Source: Streptococcus cristatus AS 1.3089 (GTDB taxonomy: Bacteria; Bacillota; Bacilli; Lactobacillales; Streptococcaceae). Taken from it: a stretch of 64,000 nt of DNA. Where the stretch lies: contig NC_021175.1 of the NCBI RefSeq assembly GCF_000385925.1, positions 813,501 through 877,500 of the forward strand, given 5' to 3'. Below the pieces are notes generated by a model that was not told the DNA's origin, did no database searches, and worked only from the letters and a program-made list of their open reading frames with translations. A program made the position numbers and the translations under genes. The stretch's first letter is position 1, and each line of letters starts with the position of its first letter. Shown here piece after piece: positions 36,190-43,200 of the stretch.

Positions 36190-36843
36190 ATGCTTAGAGT
36201 ACAATTTGAAGAAGATTTACAGAAACTCCATAATCAATTCTATGCGATGGGAAATGAAGTCTTGTCGCAGATTAACCGAACAGTGCGAGCTTTTGTAACT
36301 CATGACCGTGATTTGGCTCGCCAAGTCATTGAAGACGATGCTAAGGTGAATGAGTACGAAGTGAAACTGGAGAAAAAATCTCTAGAAATCATCGCCTTAC
36401 AGCAGCCTGTTTCGCAAGATTTGCGGACCGTTATCACAGTGCTGAAAGCCAGCAGCGACTTGGAACGCATGGGAGACCACGCTGTGTCTATCGCTCAGGC
36501 GACTATTCGGATGAAAGGCGAAGTTCGCATCCTGTCTGTTGAAGAAGAGATCAAAAAAATGGGCCGTGACGTTAAGAATTTCGTAGAGGAAACCCTCAAT
36601 GTCTATTTGAACGGAAATGTGGACCAAGCCTATACGATTGCAGCAATGGATGAAAAAATCAACCATTACTTTGACGTTATTCGTGAGTTGGCAACCGAAG
36701 AAATCAAGCACAATCCAGAACTGATTGTGACTGGTCGTGATTATTTCCAAGTGATTTCTTATCTGGAGCGCATCGGCGACTACGCAAAAAATATCTGCGA
36801 GTGGGTCGTTTACTTCGAAACCGGTAAGATTATTGAATTATAA
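36190..36843 (+). CDS. phoU: Phosphate uptake regulator PhoU
   Basis: A 217-residue helical protein with two PhoU repeats, each with an E/D-rich metal-binding helix (SDLERMGDHAVSIAQA and SYLERIGDYAKNICEW). It modulates Pst transport and the two-component response to phosphate. Last gene of the operon, ended by repeat copy 4. Confidence 0.97.
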   Translation: MLRVQFEEDLQKLHNQFYAMGNEVLSQINRTVRAFVTHDRDLARQVIEDDAKVNEYEVKLEKKSLEIIALQQPVSQDLRTVITVLKASSDLERMGDHAVSIAQATIRMKGEVRILSVEEEIKKMGRDVKNFVEETLNVYLNGNVDQAYTIAAMDEKINHYFDVIRELATEEIKHNPELIVTGRDYFQVISYLERIGDYAKNICEWVVYFETGKIIEL

Positions 36844-36857
36844 TAGATAGTAAAAGT

Positions 36858-37034
36858 GAGTGGGACAGAAATCGCTAATTCGTTAGAATTCGATTTCGTC
36901 GTCCCACCTCCGCACAGTTGAGTAGGGCTGTAAAAGCTGATGAAATCAGCCTAGTAGAGTCCACTCAACCACTGCGTCTTACTCGACAATCCAAAGACAA
37001 TTGAGAGGCTGGGACAAAAGTCCCAGCCTCTTTT
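36858..37034 (+). repeat. Three-hairpin intergenic repeat, copy 4 (perfect terminator arm)
   Basis: The best-preserved copy. Hairpin III is a perfect 11-bp stem GAGGCTGGGAC/GTCCCAGCCTC with loop AAAA and a TTTT tail, so it should terminate phoU transcription. In hairpin II the GGGCT/AGTCC arm uses a G-U pair where other copies have G-C, so pairing is retained. Confidence 0.92.
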
Positions 37035-37257
37035 GTGTTTTTGGGAGGAGAAAAGGTGAGATAAGACGAATTGGGATTTCAAAGGGCTAAAAACCTAAAA
37101 TAAATCAGTGTATTTTACCTAGATGATTGAGGAAGCCACCTTTGCTTAAAACGATAGAAAAAGATGATAGGGGATAATGCTAAAAATTTATGCTACAATG
37201 TGGGAAAGCGATGACTGAAAGCGTTGTTTTATAGGATACTATAATGGAGGTATGGTT
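37035..37257 (+). other. Gap between repeat copy 4 and the immunity array
   Basis: Holds TTTTGGGAGGAGAAAAG (37039-37055), which is repeated exactly at 43014-43030 at the other end of the island. A likely extended -10 (TGCTACAAT, about 37193-37201) drives the first immunity gene. No gene is seen. Confidence 0.6.
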
Positions 37258-37887
37258 ATGAAGAAAAAGCTTGTTGTCAGTCTGACAATTTTATTCTTTC
37301 TAGTTTCAGGAGGGGGCTACTGTATGACAAAATGGATTGAACACAAAAACTCTCCATATAATGTTAGTGATGTTTTAGACGATAAAGGAGTAAAACTTTA
37401 CAAACGAGGATTTGGTTTGTTGGAAGAACAGTTGGCAACTTATATCAAGGAGCACTATTCAGGAGTCAGTAAAATTGAGTTTTCACCAATTTTTGTTCAA
37501 GGTGGGGATGGGCAGACTATGTTCGATGCTAATATCGTTCCCGTAATTTATGACAATCATGGGAATAAGGCTTATTTAGGGCGAAAAGTTGGTAAGCATG
37601 GATATGCAAGCTATGGTCTTTTAGGAGATCTACGGTTAGATTTTAATGGTTTTGATGAGGAAGTGATTGAAATTGATGTAGATGGTAAATTTCTTGATAT
37701 AACGAATTACAAAAGTTTGCCTCCAAAAGCTAAATTAACAAGCAACCCCACAATGGATGAAAATATTGAAGCGCTTGTCAATACTGGTCAACTAAAAGAT
37801 GTGGTTAAAAGTGAAAAAGGTAGTCCAAAAGCAGAAATTGTCTATAATACAGAAATTAGGAAAGGAAATGAGTGGGAATGGCGTTAA
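37258..37887 (+). CDS. Putative membrane-anchored immunity protein, paralog 1
   Basis: A 209-residue protein: an N-terminal membrane anchor or uncleaved signal (MKKKLVVSLTILFFLVSGG), then an extracellular domain with the family core FGLLEEQLATYIKEHYSGVS followed by KIEFSPIF. The ATG at 37258 is chosen because GGAGG lies 7 bases upstream; the ATG at 37252 is too close to it. First of five related genes ahead of a lipase-like gene. Paralog 3 shares long stretches with it. The helix-then-strand core recalls cystatin-like DUF1433/DUF4467 lipoproteins of staphylococci; this is a resemblance, not a proven relation. Confidence 0.7.
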   Translation: MKKKLVVSLTILFFLVSGGGYCMTKWIEHKNSPYNVSDVLDDKGVKLYKRGFGLLEEQLATYIKEHYSGVSKIEFSPIFVQGGDGQTMFDANIVPVIYDNHGNKAYLGRKVGKHGYASYGLLGDLRLDFNGFDEEVIEIDVDGKFLDITNYKSLPPKAKLTSNPTMDENIEALVNTGQLKDVVKSEKGSPKAEIVYNTEIRKGNEWEWR

Positions 37888-37954
37888 AGAAATTACAACG
37901 ATAGTCTTAAATCGTTCTCAGTAAATATACTATTCTAAAAATTAAGGTAGAAAT

Positions 37955-38032
37955 ATGTTGAAATTATTAATTATAATGTATCTAAGCGCTTTCTTGTTGT
38001 GCAATTTTATTGAATATAATGGAGGAAACTGA
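37955..38032 (+). CDS. Possible 25-residue hydrophobic peptide
   Basis: An ATG with a weak AAGGTAG site encodes MLKLLIIMYLSAFLLCNFIE plus five residues and stops at TGA overlapping the ATG of paralog 2 (TGATG). It may couple translation of paralog 2, be a small membrane peptide, or be a remnant of a lost signal sequence. Confidence 0.3.
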   Translation: MLKLLIIMYLSAFLLCNFIEYNGGN

Positions 38033-38685
38033 TGAAGGGAAAAATCTTTGCAATCATTACAGTTCTTGTAGTTTTAATTTTTGGAGGAGTATTTTATATG
38101 GTAAATTCACAAAAAAGTTCGACAGGACTTGATGCAAAAGAAGAAAAGATTATTAAGCATGGTTTTCGCTTGTTAGAAGAACAGCTTGGGACCTATATCA
38201 AAGAAAACTACTCAGGAATTTCTAAAATAGAATTCTCTCCGATTTTCATCCAAGGTGGCAAGGAAAACCCTCCATTTGTAGCTGATGTTCTTCCAGTAAT
38301 CTATGATAAGGAAGGGAATCGGGCGGTGATGGGGAAGCGAATAGGTAAAAAAGGTTATCCGACATATGGAACAACTGGAGACTTAACTCTTGACTTTGAC
38401 CAAAAGGGCAATGAAAATATTTTTCTAAAAGGTTCTTCTATTCTGGATGAAAAGATCGATGTTAGTAGAGCTAATCATTTGCCAGAGGAGGCGAAGTTAA
38501 CACCTCCAATTAAAGGAACAGACGATAACATTGATGCTTTGGTAAATGATGGTCAGTTAAAAAATGTTAATAAAAGTGAGAATGGAAGCCCTAACGCGAA
38601 AATAGATTATAACCTTGAAATTAAAAGAGGGAGTTATTCAGAATGGAAATGCTCCTTGATTAAACAGAGAAATTTATGCTTATAG
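38032..38685 (+). CDS. Putative membrane-anchored immunity protein, paralog 2
   Basis: A 217-residue paralog with a hydrophobic N-terminus (IFAIITVLVVLIFGGVFYMV) and the core FRLLEEQLGTYIKENYSGIS followed by KIEFSPIF. It is the most divergent in the middle (KENPPFVADVLPVIYDKEGN) and has an added basic, Cys-containing C-terminus (CSLIKQRNLCL). Ribosome binding site GGAGG. No cargo motif; an immunity role is inferred from the array. Confidence 0.7.
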   Translation: MKGKIFAIITVLVVLIFGGVFYMVNSQKSSTGLDAKEEKIIKHGFRLLEEQLGTYIKENYSGISKIEFSPIFIQGGKENPPFVADVLPVIYDKEGNRAVMGKRIGKKGYPTYGTTGDLTLDFDQKGNENIFLKGSSILDEKIDVSRANHLPEEAKLTPPIKGTDDNIDALVNDGQLKNVNKSENGSPNAKIDYNLEIKRGSYSEWKCSLIKQRNLCL

Positions 38686-38740
38686 ATAATATGACAGAAA
38701 AAATTGAACCGTTTTCATGTAGATATAGAGGTGACAGTTA

Positions 38741-39367
38741 ATGAAGAAAAAAATTGCAATTATAGCTGTATTAATTATCTTAGTTTCAGGAGGGGGCTAC
38801 TGTATGACAAAATGGATTGAATATCAAAACTCGCCGTATAATGTTAGTGATGTTTTAGACGATAAAGGAGTGAAACTTTACAAACGCGGATTTCGTTTGT
38901 TGGAAGAACAACTAGCGACTTACATCAAAGAACACTATTCAGGAGTTAGTAAAATTGAGTTTTCACCAATTTTTGTTCAAGGTGGGGATGGGCAGTATAT
39001 GTTTCATGCCAATGTTGTTCCTGTCATTTATGATACTCATGGTAATAAAGTCTATTTAGGTCGAACAGTTCAAAATTTCGGTTATGCTAGTTATGGAGAT
39101 TATGGTGATGTCAGATTAGATTTTAATGGATTTGATGAAGAAATAATTGAGCTAAGAGTAGGAGATGATTTTATTGATATTGCAGGCAATAAAAAACTCC
39201 CTGAGGAAGTCAAATTATCATCTAAACCCAAGATGGATGAAAACATTGAAGCGCTTGTTAAAGATGGACAGCTGAAGGACGTGGTTAAAAGTGAAGAAGG
39301 CAGTCCAAGTGCAGAGGTTATTTATAATACAGAAATCAAGAACGGATATCATTGGGAATGGCGTTGA
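38741..39367 (+). CDS. Putative membrane-anchored immunity protein, paralog 3
   Basis: A 208-residue protein nearly identical to paralog 1 over residues about 15-90 (for example YNVSDVLDDKGVKLYKRGF), diverging after VPVIYD. It keeps the N-terminal membrane anchor and the KIEFSPIF core. Ribosome binding site GAGGTGA. The similarity points to recent duplication or gene conversion between copies 1 and 3. Confidence 0.7.
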   Translation: MKKKIAIIAVLIILVSGGGYCMTKWIEYQNSPYNVSDVLDDKGVKLYKRGFRLLEEQLATYIKEHYSGVSKIEFSPIFVQGGDGQYMFHANVVPVIYDTHGNKVYLGRTVQNFGYASYGDYGDVRLDFNGFDEEIIELRVGDDFIDIAGNKKLPEEVKLSSKPKMDENIEALVKDGQLKDVVKSEEGSPSAEVIYNTEIKNGYHWEWR

Positions 39368-39403
39368 CAGAACGGCATTGTTTATATTAAATAACATTTA
39401 GTA

Positions 39404-39463
39404 AGGCTAAAAGACGTTAAGAAATCAGATGTAGGAAGTCCGAATGCTGAAATGGACTACAAC
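39404..39463 (+). pseudogene. Remnant of a sixth immunity paralog (C-terminal end only)
   Basis: Between paralogs 3 and 4, the frame at 39407 onward reads LKDVKKSDVGSPNAEMDYNL, matching the C-terminal end of the family (LKDVVKSEEGSPSAEVIYN). Nothing upstream of it encodes the rest. It joins directly to the promoter block of paralog 4, so a deletion by recombination between copies is likely. Confidence 0.75.
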
Positions 39464-39643
39464 TTATATGACAATATAAATGTATTATGCTATACTATTA
39501 GAAAAGAACTTTGAAACCGCTCTCTTAAAAATCATTATAATGGAGGTAGTCTTGTGAAAAAAAAGATTATTATTGCTTTAACAATTCTATTCGTTGTAAT
39601 ATCAGGAGGAATCTATATGTACAACAAATTAACAAAACCTAAC
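39464..39643 (+). repeat. 180-bp near-identical block at paralog 4 (partner at 40227-40406)
   Basis: Positions 39464-39643 and 40227-40406 differ at three sites only. The block carries the promoter ATGACA-17-TATACT (39468-39496 and 40231-40259), the GGAGGT site, the GTG start and the whole membrane anchor. Downstream the genes diverge, so the regulatory and signal part is duplicated or converted while the extracellular part is free to vary. Confidence 0.9.
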
Positions 39644-40144
39644 CTTAGCCCCAAAACAGCCAAACTCTATCAGCATGGCTTTCGACTTCTGGAAGAGCAA
39701 CTAGGAACTTATATAAAAGAGCATTACTCAGGGGTTGAAAAGATTGAGTTTTCCCCAATCTACGTTACTGAGGAAGGGTCAACTTTCTCAAATGCCTATG
39801 TACGTCCGACGATTTATGATAAATATGGGAATAAAGCCACTCTTGGTACTAAAGTTAATAATGTGTATCCAAGTAGCTTTGGTATCGTCTCACATATAAT
39901 TCTTAATTTTGATGGAGGTGGAAATGAAGCTATAGATTTAAAGGACTCAAACGGGAATAACATTGATGTTTCTAACGCGCAACATCTACCTGAAGAAGCT
40001 AAACTCACAAGAGCTAAAGGGATTGATTGGAATATTGAATTATTAGTTGAATACGGTCAGTTAAAGGATGTTATTAAGGATGAAAAAGGCAGTCCGAATG
40101 CAGAAATTGTTTATAATGTTAAGCTAAGTAAAGAGGAAGAATGA
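39554..40144 (+). CDS. Putative membrane-anchored immunity protein, paralog 4
   Basis: A 196-residue protein starting at GTG. N-terminal anchor IIIALTILFVVISGGIYMYN, then FRLLEEQLGTYIKEHYSGVE followed by KIEFSPIY and the ending LKDVIKDEKGSPNAEIVYNV. It has its own promoter (39468-39496). Closest to paralog 5. Confidence 0.7.
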   Translation: MKKKIIIALTILFVVISGGIYMYNKLTKPNLSPKTAKLYQHGFRLLEEQLGTYIKEHYSGVEKIEFSPIYVTEEGSTFSNAYVRPTIYDKYGNKATLGTKVNNVYPSSFGIVSHIILNFDGGGNEAIDLKDSNGNNIDVSNAQHLPEEAKLTRAKGIDWNIELLVEYGQLKDVIKDEKGSPNAEIVYNVKLSKEEE

Positions 40145-40226
40145 TGTGGCGTGAACTAAGCAACAAATACAACTATTTTCTTATGAAGTTGAGGATAGAA
40201 GTTTGCCAAGAACAAGGAAAAAGATT

Positions 40227-40406
40227 TTATATGACAATATAAATGTATTATGCTATACTATTGGAAAAGAACTTTGAAACCGCTCTCTTAAAAATCATTA
40301 TAATGGAGGTAGTCTTGTGAAAAAAAAGATTATTATTGCTTTAACAATTCTATTCGTTGTAATATTAGGAGGAATCTATATGTACAACAAACTAACAAAA
40401 CCTAAC
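40227..40406 (+). repeat. 180-bp near-identical block at paralog 5
   Basis: Second copy of the block described at 39464; it carries the promoter ATGACA (40231-40236), 17 bases, TATACT (40254-40259), the ribosome binding site and the 5' part of paralog 5. Confidence 0.9.
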
Positions 40407-40910
40407 TTTGGCCCTAAAACAACCAGACTCTATCAACGAGGCTTTCGACTCTTAGAAGAACAATATGGAACCTATTTCAAAGAACACTATAAAGGTATTG
40501 AGAAGATTGAATTTTCTCCGATTTATATTGAAGGGGATAATGGTGGTTCTATGCTAAATGCCTATGTACGTCCGACGATTTATGATAAATATGGGAATAA
40601 AGCAACATTAGGAACAACAATAGAGAACTACACACCTAATAGCTATGGTTTAGTTACTCATATATTTCTTGATTTTGATGGCTCAGGAAATGATGTCATA
40701 GAATTAATGGACTCAGAAGGTAATGAGATTGATGTTTCAAATGCAAAACATTTGCCAGACGAAGCAAAGCTCACGAAGGCTAGAAGTACAGATGAAAATA
40801 TTTCTTTATTGGTTGAAGACAGTCAATTAAAGGATGTTGTTAAGGATGAAAAAGGAAGCCCAGAAGCTGAAATCATTTACAATGTTAAATTTAGCAAAGG
40901 AGACGGATGA
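40317..40910 (+). CDS. Putative membrane-anchored immunity protein, paralog 5 (adjacent to toxin)
   Basis: A 197-residue protein starting at GTG, with the same anchor as paralog 4 and core FRLLEEQYGTYFKEHYKGIE followed by KIEFSPIY. Its stop is 1 base before the ATG of the lipase-like gene, and the toxin's ribosome binding site lies in its last codons. It is therefore the likely cognate immunity protein, with the other four acting against variants from competitors (inference). Confidence 0.72.
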   Translation: MKKKIIIALTILFVVILGGIYMYNKLTKPNFGPKTTRLYQRGFRLLEEQYGTYFKEHYKGIEKIEFSPIYIEGDNGGSMLNAYVRPTIYDKYGNKATLGTTIENYTPNSYGLVTHIFLDFDGSGNDVIELMDSEGNEIDVSNAKHLPDEAKLTKARSTDENISLLVEDSQLKDVVKDEKGSPEAEIIYNVKFSKGDG

Positions 40911-40911
40911 T

Positions 40912-42318
40912 ATGACTTTGTCTGATCAAGAGGTTCGAAGATTACAGTTAGGTCTTAAGGGGAATGTTAAAAAAAGTGAGGGAGCAGTTATAAATGCCGG
41001 AACAGATGATAAACCTGAGTATTATCAAATTGTTTATCGACAAGATAGTACAACTCAAGCAATGGCAGTTGTACCTGTTGATAACAAAAAAGGAGCAAAT
41101 CCAAACTACCAAGAAACAACGATAGTTGTTGCTGGTACTCAGATGCCCTTTGAAAATTCAAAAGAATTTGAGAATCAACCATATTTTTGGAAAAAGAATC
41201 GAGATATTGTTGATTCATCTGAAAGAGCATTCTTTGCTAGTGGGGGATTTGGGATATTTCCAGGAATGCTGACTCCCCAATCAGATGATATTGATATGCT
41301 TTATCAAATTACTGAAGAAAAGATAAAATCTCATAATGGTATTATTTCTAATATGTCTGGGCACAGTCAAGCAGGGCCTGGAGTAGCTTATACAGCCTCA
41401 AAGTACGGCCTTAAACAGAACCGTACAATCAAAGTAACAAATTTTATGGATTTTGCGGCTAAAAAAGCTGTTGATACAGGCGGTATTTCAAAAGAACAAG
41501 TAGCTTATCTCAATAAAAACGCCACTATCTATAGAGATAGTCGAGGCGATGTTGTTTTCTTAGACGGGAATAGTGGTTATGTTCCGTATGGAAAAACAAT
41601 GAGATTTGAAGTTCTTGAAGGAGAAGACGGGCATTCACCAAGAACTCCAGTAATGAAGGGGAACAAGTTAGATGTAGATTATTATTATAAAAGAAATATA
41701 TTTGCAACTGGCATGACAGAAAAACAAGTACGAAAGATAGCAGAGTATAAGGCAAAAACGTACAAAGTAAATGTAGCAATCGCAAATTATGGTTTAGAGA
41801 TGGACAAGGTGACTCCTGAATACTATGTTCGTGAGTATTTAAAGGAATACGGACCTTTTGCTCCAGAACCTTCTAAGCAAGAATTACTCACTTTAAAGAG
41901 ACGACGCATTGATGAACTGCACGCTTCTTTGAAAACGACTACAGGCAGTCAAATGATTAGCTTGAGAGAGGAACTTGTTCGGACAAGTGCGCAAACGGCT
42001 CAGTTACAAGCTGAAGTATATGAGCAGGCGATCAAAGATAAACTTGCAAATGCCAAGGAAAGTGTCTCTCAGCATATAACAGAACTACGATCAGCAGCAT
42101 ATACGCTGGCTCATAACCTTTCTAGTGGAGAGATAGAGGGTTTACTATCTGAGTTGAGTTTTGAGCTAGCTTGGAATACTGGAATAGAAGCAGCAACTCT
42201 TTCTTCGGCCAACTCATATCAGAAGAAAATGACAAGTATAGCAGGTAAATTAAACAAGGCAGCTGATAGAATCGTAGAAATCGACCAAAAAGGTAGCCAG
42301 ATTTTTGGGGAATTATAG
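40912..42318 (+). CDS. Lipase-like protein with C-terminal helical domain; candidate type VII secreted toxin
   Basis: A 468-residue protein. Residues about 1-300 form an alpha/beta-hydrolase-like domain with nucleophile motif GHSQAG (Ser152) after a beta strand (TTIVVAGTQMP), and possible acid/His partners near Asp213-Asp218 and His241. Residues about 320-468 are long amphipathic helices. No signal peptide. This N-lipase, C-helical order resembles TslA, the staphylococcal type VII lipase with a reversed LXG-like domain. The ATG at 40912 has AAAGGAG upstream; the longer in-frame start at 40834 lies inside the immunity gene. Two small helical proteins follow, as expected for targeting partners. 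No type VII core genes lie in the window. Confidence 0.7.
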   Translation: MTLSDQEVRRLQLGLKGNVKKSEGAVINAGTDDKPEYYQIVYRQDSTTQAMAVVPVDNKKGANPNYQETTIVVAGTQMPFENSKEFENQPYFWKKNRDIVDSSERAFFASGGFGIFPGMLTPQSDDIDMLYQITEEKIKSHNGIISNMSGHSQAGPGVAYTASKYGLKQNRTIKVTNFMDFAAKKAVDTGGISKEQVAYLNKNATIYRDSRGDVVFLDGNSGYVPYGKTMRFEVLEGEDGHSPRTPVMKGNKLDVDYYYKRNIFATGMTEKQVRKIAEYKAKTYKVNVAIANYGLEMDKVTPEYYVREYLKEYGPFAPEPSKQELLTLKRRRIDELHASLKTTTGSQMISLREELVRTSAQTAQLQAEVYEQAIKDKLANAKESVSQHITELRSAAYTLAHNLSSGEIEGLLSELSFELAWNTGIEAATLSSANSYQKKMTSIAGKLNKAADRIVEIDQKGSQIFGEL

Positions 42319-42328
42319 GAGGAAGCGT

Positions 42329-42625
42329 ATGATTGAACCAATGATAGAAGATCGAGCGGAAGCAGAACGTATCAAAAAAGAGTATCTTAGAATACAGGAA
42401 CGTCTGGCTATTCGAGGATTAATCTCAGCCAAAAGAGCCACTCTCCTTGAAGAAAGTCGTCTATTGCAAGAATGGCTCACCAATCAGGCTGAGACAATGA
42501 AATCATTCTCATCAGTTCAAGTTCCTGCCGATTTGGAAGGTGCTTTTTCCGGATTAGCGGCCGAATCTATCAAGAATGTCTTAAATGAAGTCTCAACGCC
42601 TAATTTGATGAGTCCAATTCTGTAG
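42329..42625 (+). CDS. Small helical protein, putative toxin-targeting partner 1
   Basis: A 98-residue all-helical protein (MIEDRAEAERIKKEYLRIQE). Ribosome binding site AGGAGG 6 bases before ATG at 42329; the in-frame ATG at 42305 lies inside the toxin gene. It is 10 bases after the toxin. Small helical proteins encoded beside LXG-type toxins bind the helical domain and guide it to the secretion machine (Lap/TlaA-type). Assignment by size, fold and position. Confidence 0.6.
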   Translation: MIEPMIEDRAEAERIKKEYLRIQERLAIRGLISAKRATLLEESRLLQEWLTNQAETMKSFSSVQVPADLEGAFSGLAAESIKNVLNEVSTPNLMSPIL

Positions 42626-42633
42626 GAGGGATT

Positions 42634-42954
42634 ATGGATACAAAAAAGCGGATAGCACAATTAGATGATGAACATCTAGCATTTCGTAGAAAAGCCAGTG
42701 AATTGGAATGGGATTATCATGATATGAAACGGGAGGCTAGAAATTTTTCGGAAGAAATGAGCAATTGGGTTATATCATTCTGTCGTCACAGTTCGCCTGT
42801 TGATTCATCTTATATATTAAATCAAATTGAGGAAAATCGAGAAGATTTTGAGCGGAAAATGAGGCGTTACGAAGATCGACTGAATGAAGTCTGTCAAGAA
42901 GAAAATCGCTTATACAATAAAAAATTGAACGAACTGAAGAAAGAAACAAGGTAA
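42634..42954 (+). CDS. Small helical protein, putative toxin-targeting partner 2
   Basis: A 106-residue helical, charged protein (LEWDYHDMKREARNFSEEM) with one Trp in the centre (SNWVISFCR). Ribosome binding site GGAGG. 8 bases after partner 1, and last gene before the terminator. Two such partners per toxin is the known pattern for LXG-class effectors. Confidence 0.6.
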   Translation: MDTKKRIAQLDDEHLAFRRKASELEWDYHDMKREARNFSEEMSNWVISFCRHSSPVDSSYILNQIEENREDFERKMRRYEDRLNEVCQEENRLYNKKLNELKKETR

Positions 42955-42987
42955 TCATGACTTCACTTTTCCTTCGGACGAATCCAT

Positions 42988-43016
42988 CAGACAGGCTAAG
43001 CTTGTCTTTTTTGTTT
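42988..43016 (+). terminator. Terminator of the toxin operon
   Basis: AGACAGGC and GCTTGTCT pair around TAA (two G-U pairs) and run into TTTTTT. It ends the island transcript, immediately before the second copy of the 17-bp direct repeat. Confidence 0.8.
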
Positions 43017-43200
43017 TGGGAGGAGAAAAGTGCATGACAGAGTGGCTTTAAAATGATTACTTTATGTTTGAAAGTAAAAATCAATTTTGGTCCAGTTGGA
43101 ATGAGTATAAAGTCACTAAATATGGTAAAATAGTAAGAGATGAATCTTGAATGGAGGTTGGTTTATTACCAGCCCCTTCAATTAGATGAGGAGAAAAAAC

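Noticed and set aside
40141..40226. Another immunity-gene remnant upstream of paralog 5
   Set aside because: The sequence does not translate to the family C-terminus in any frame, unlike 39404-39463.
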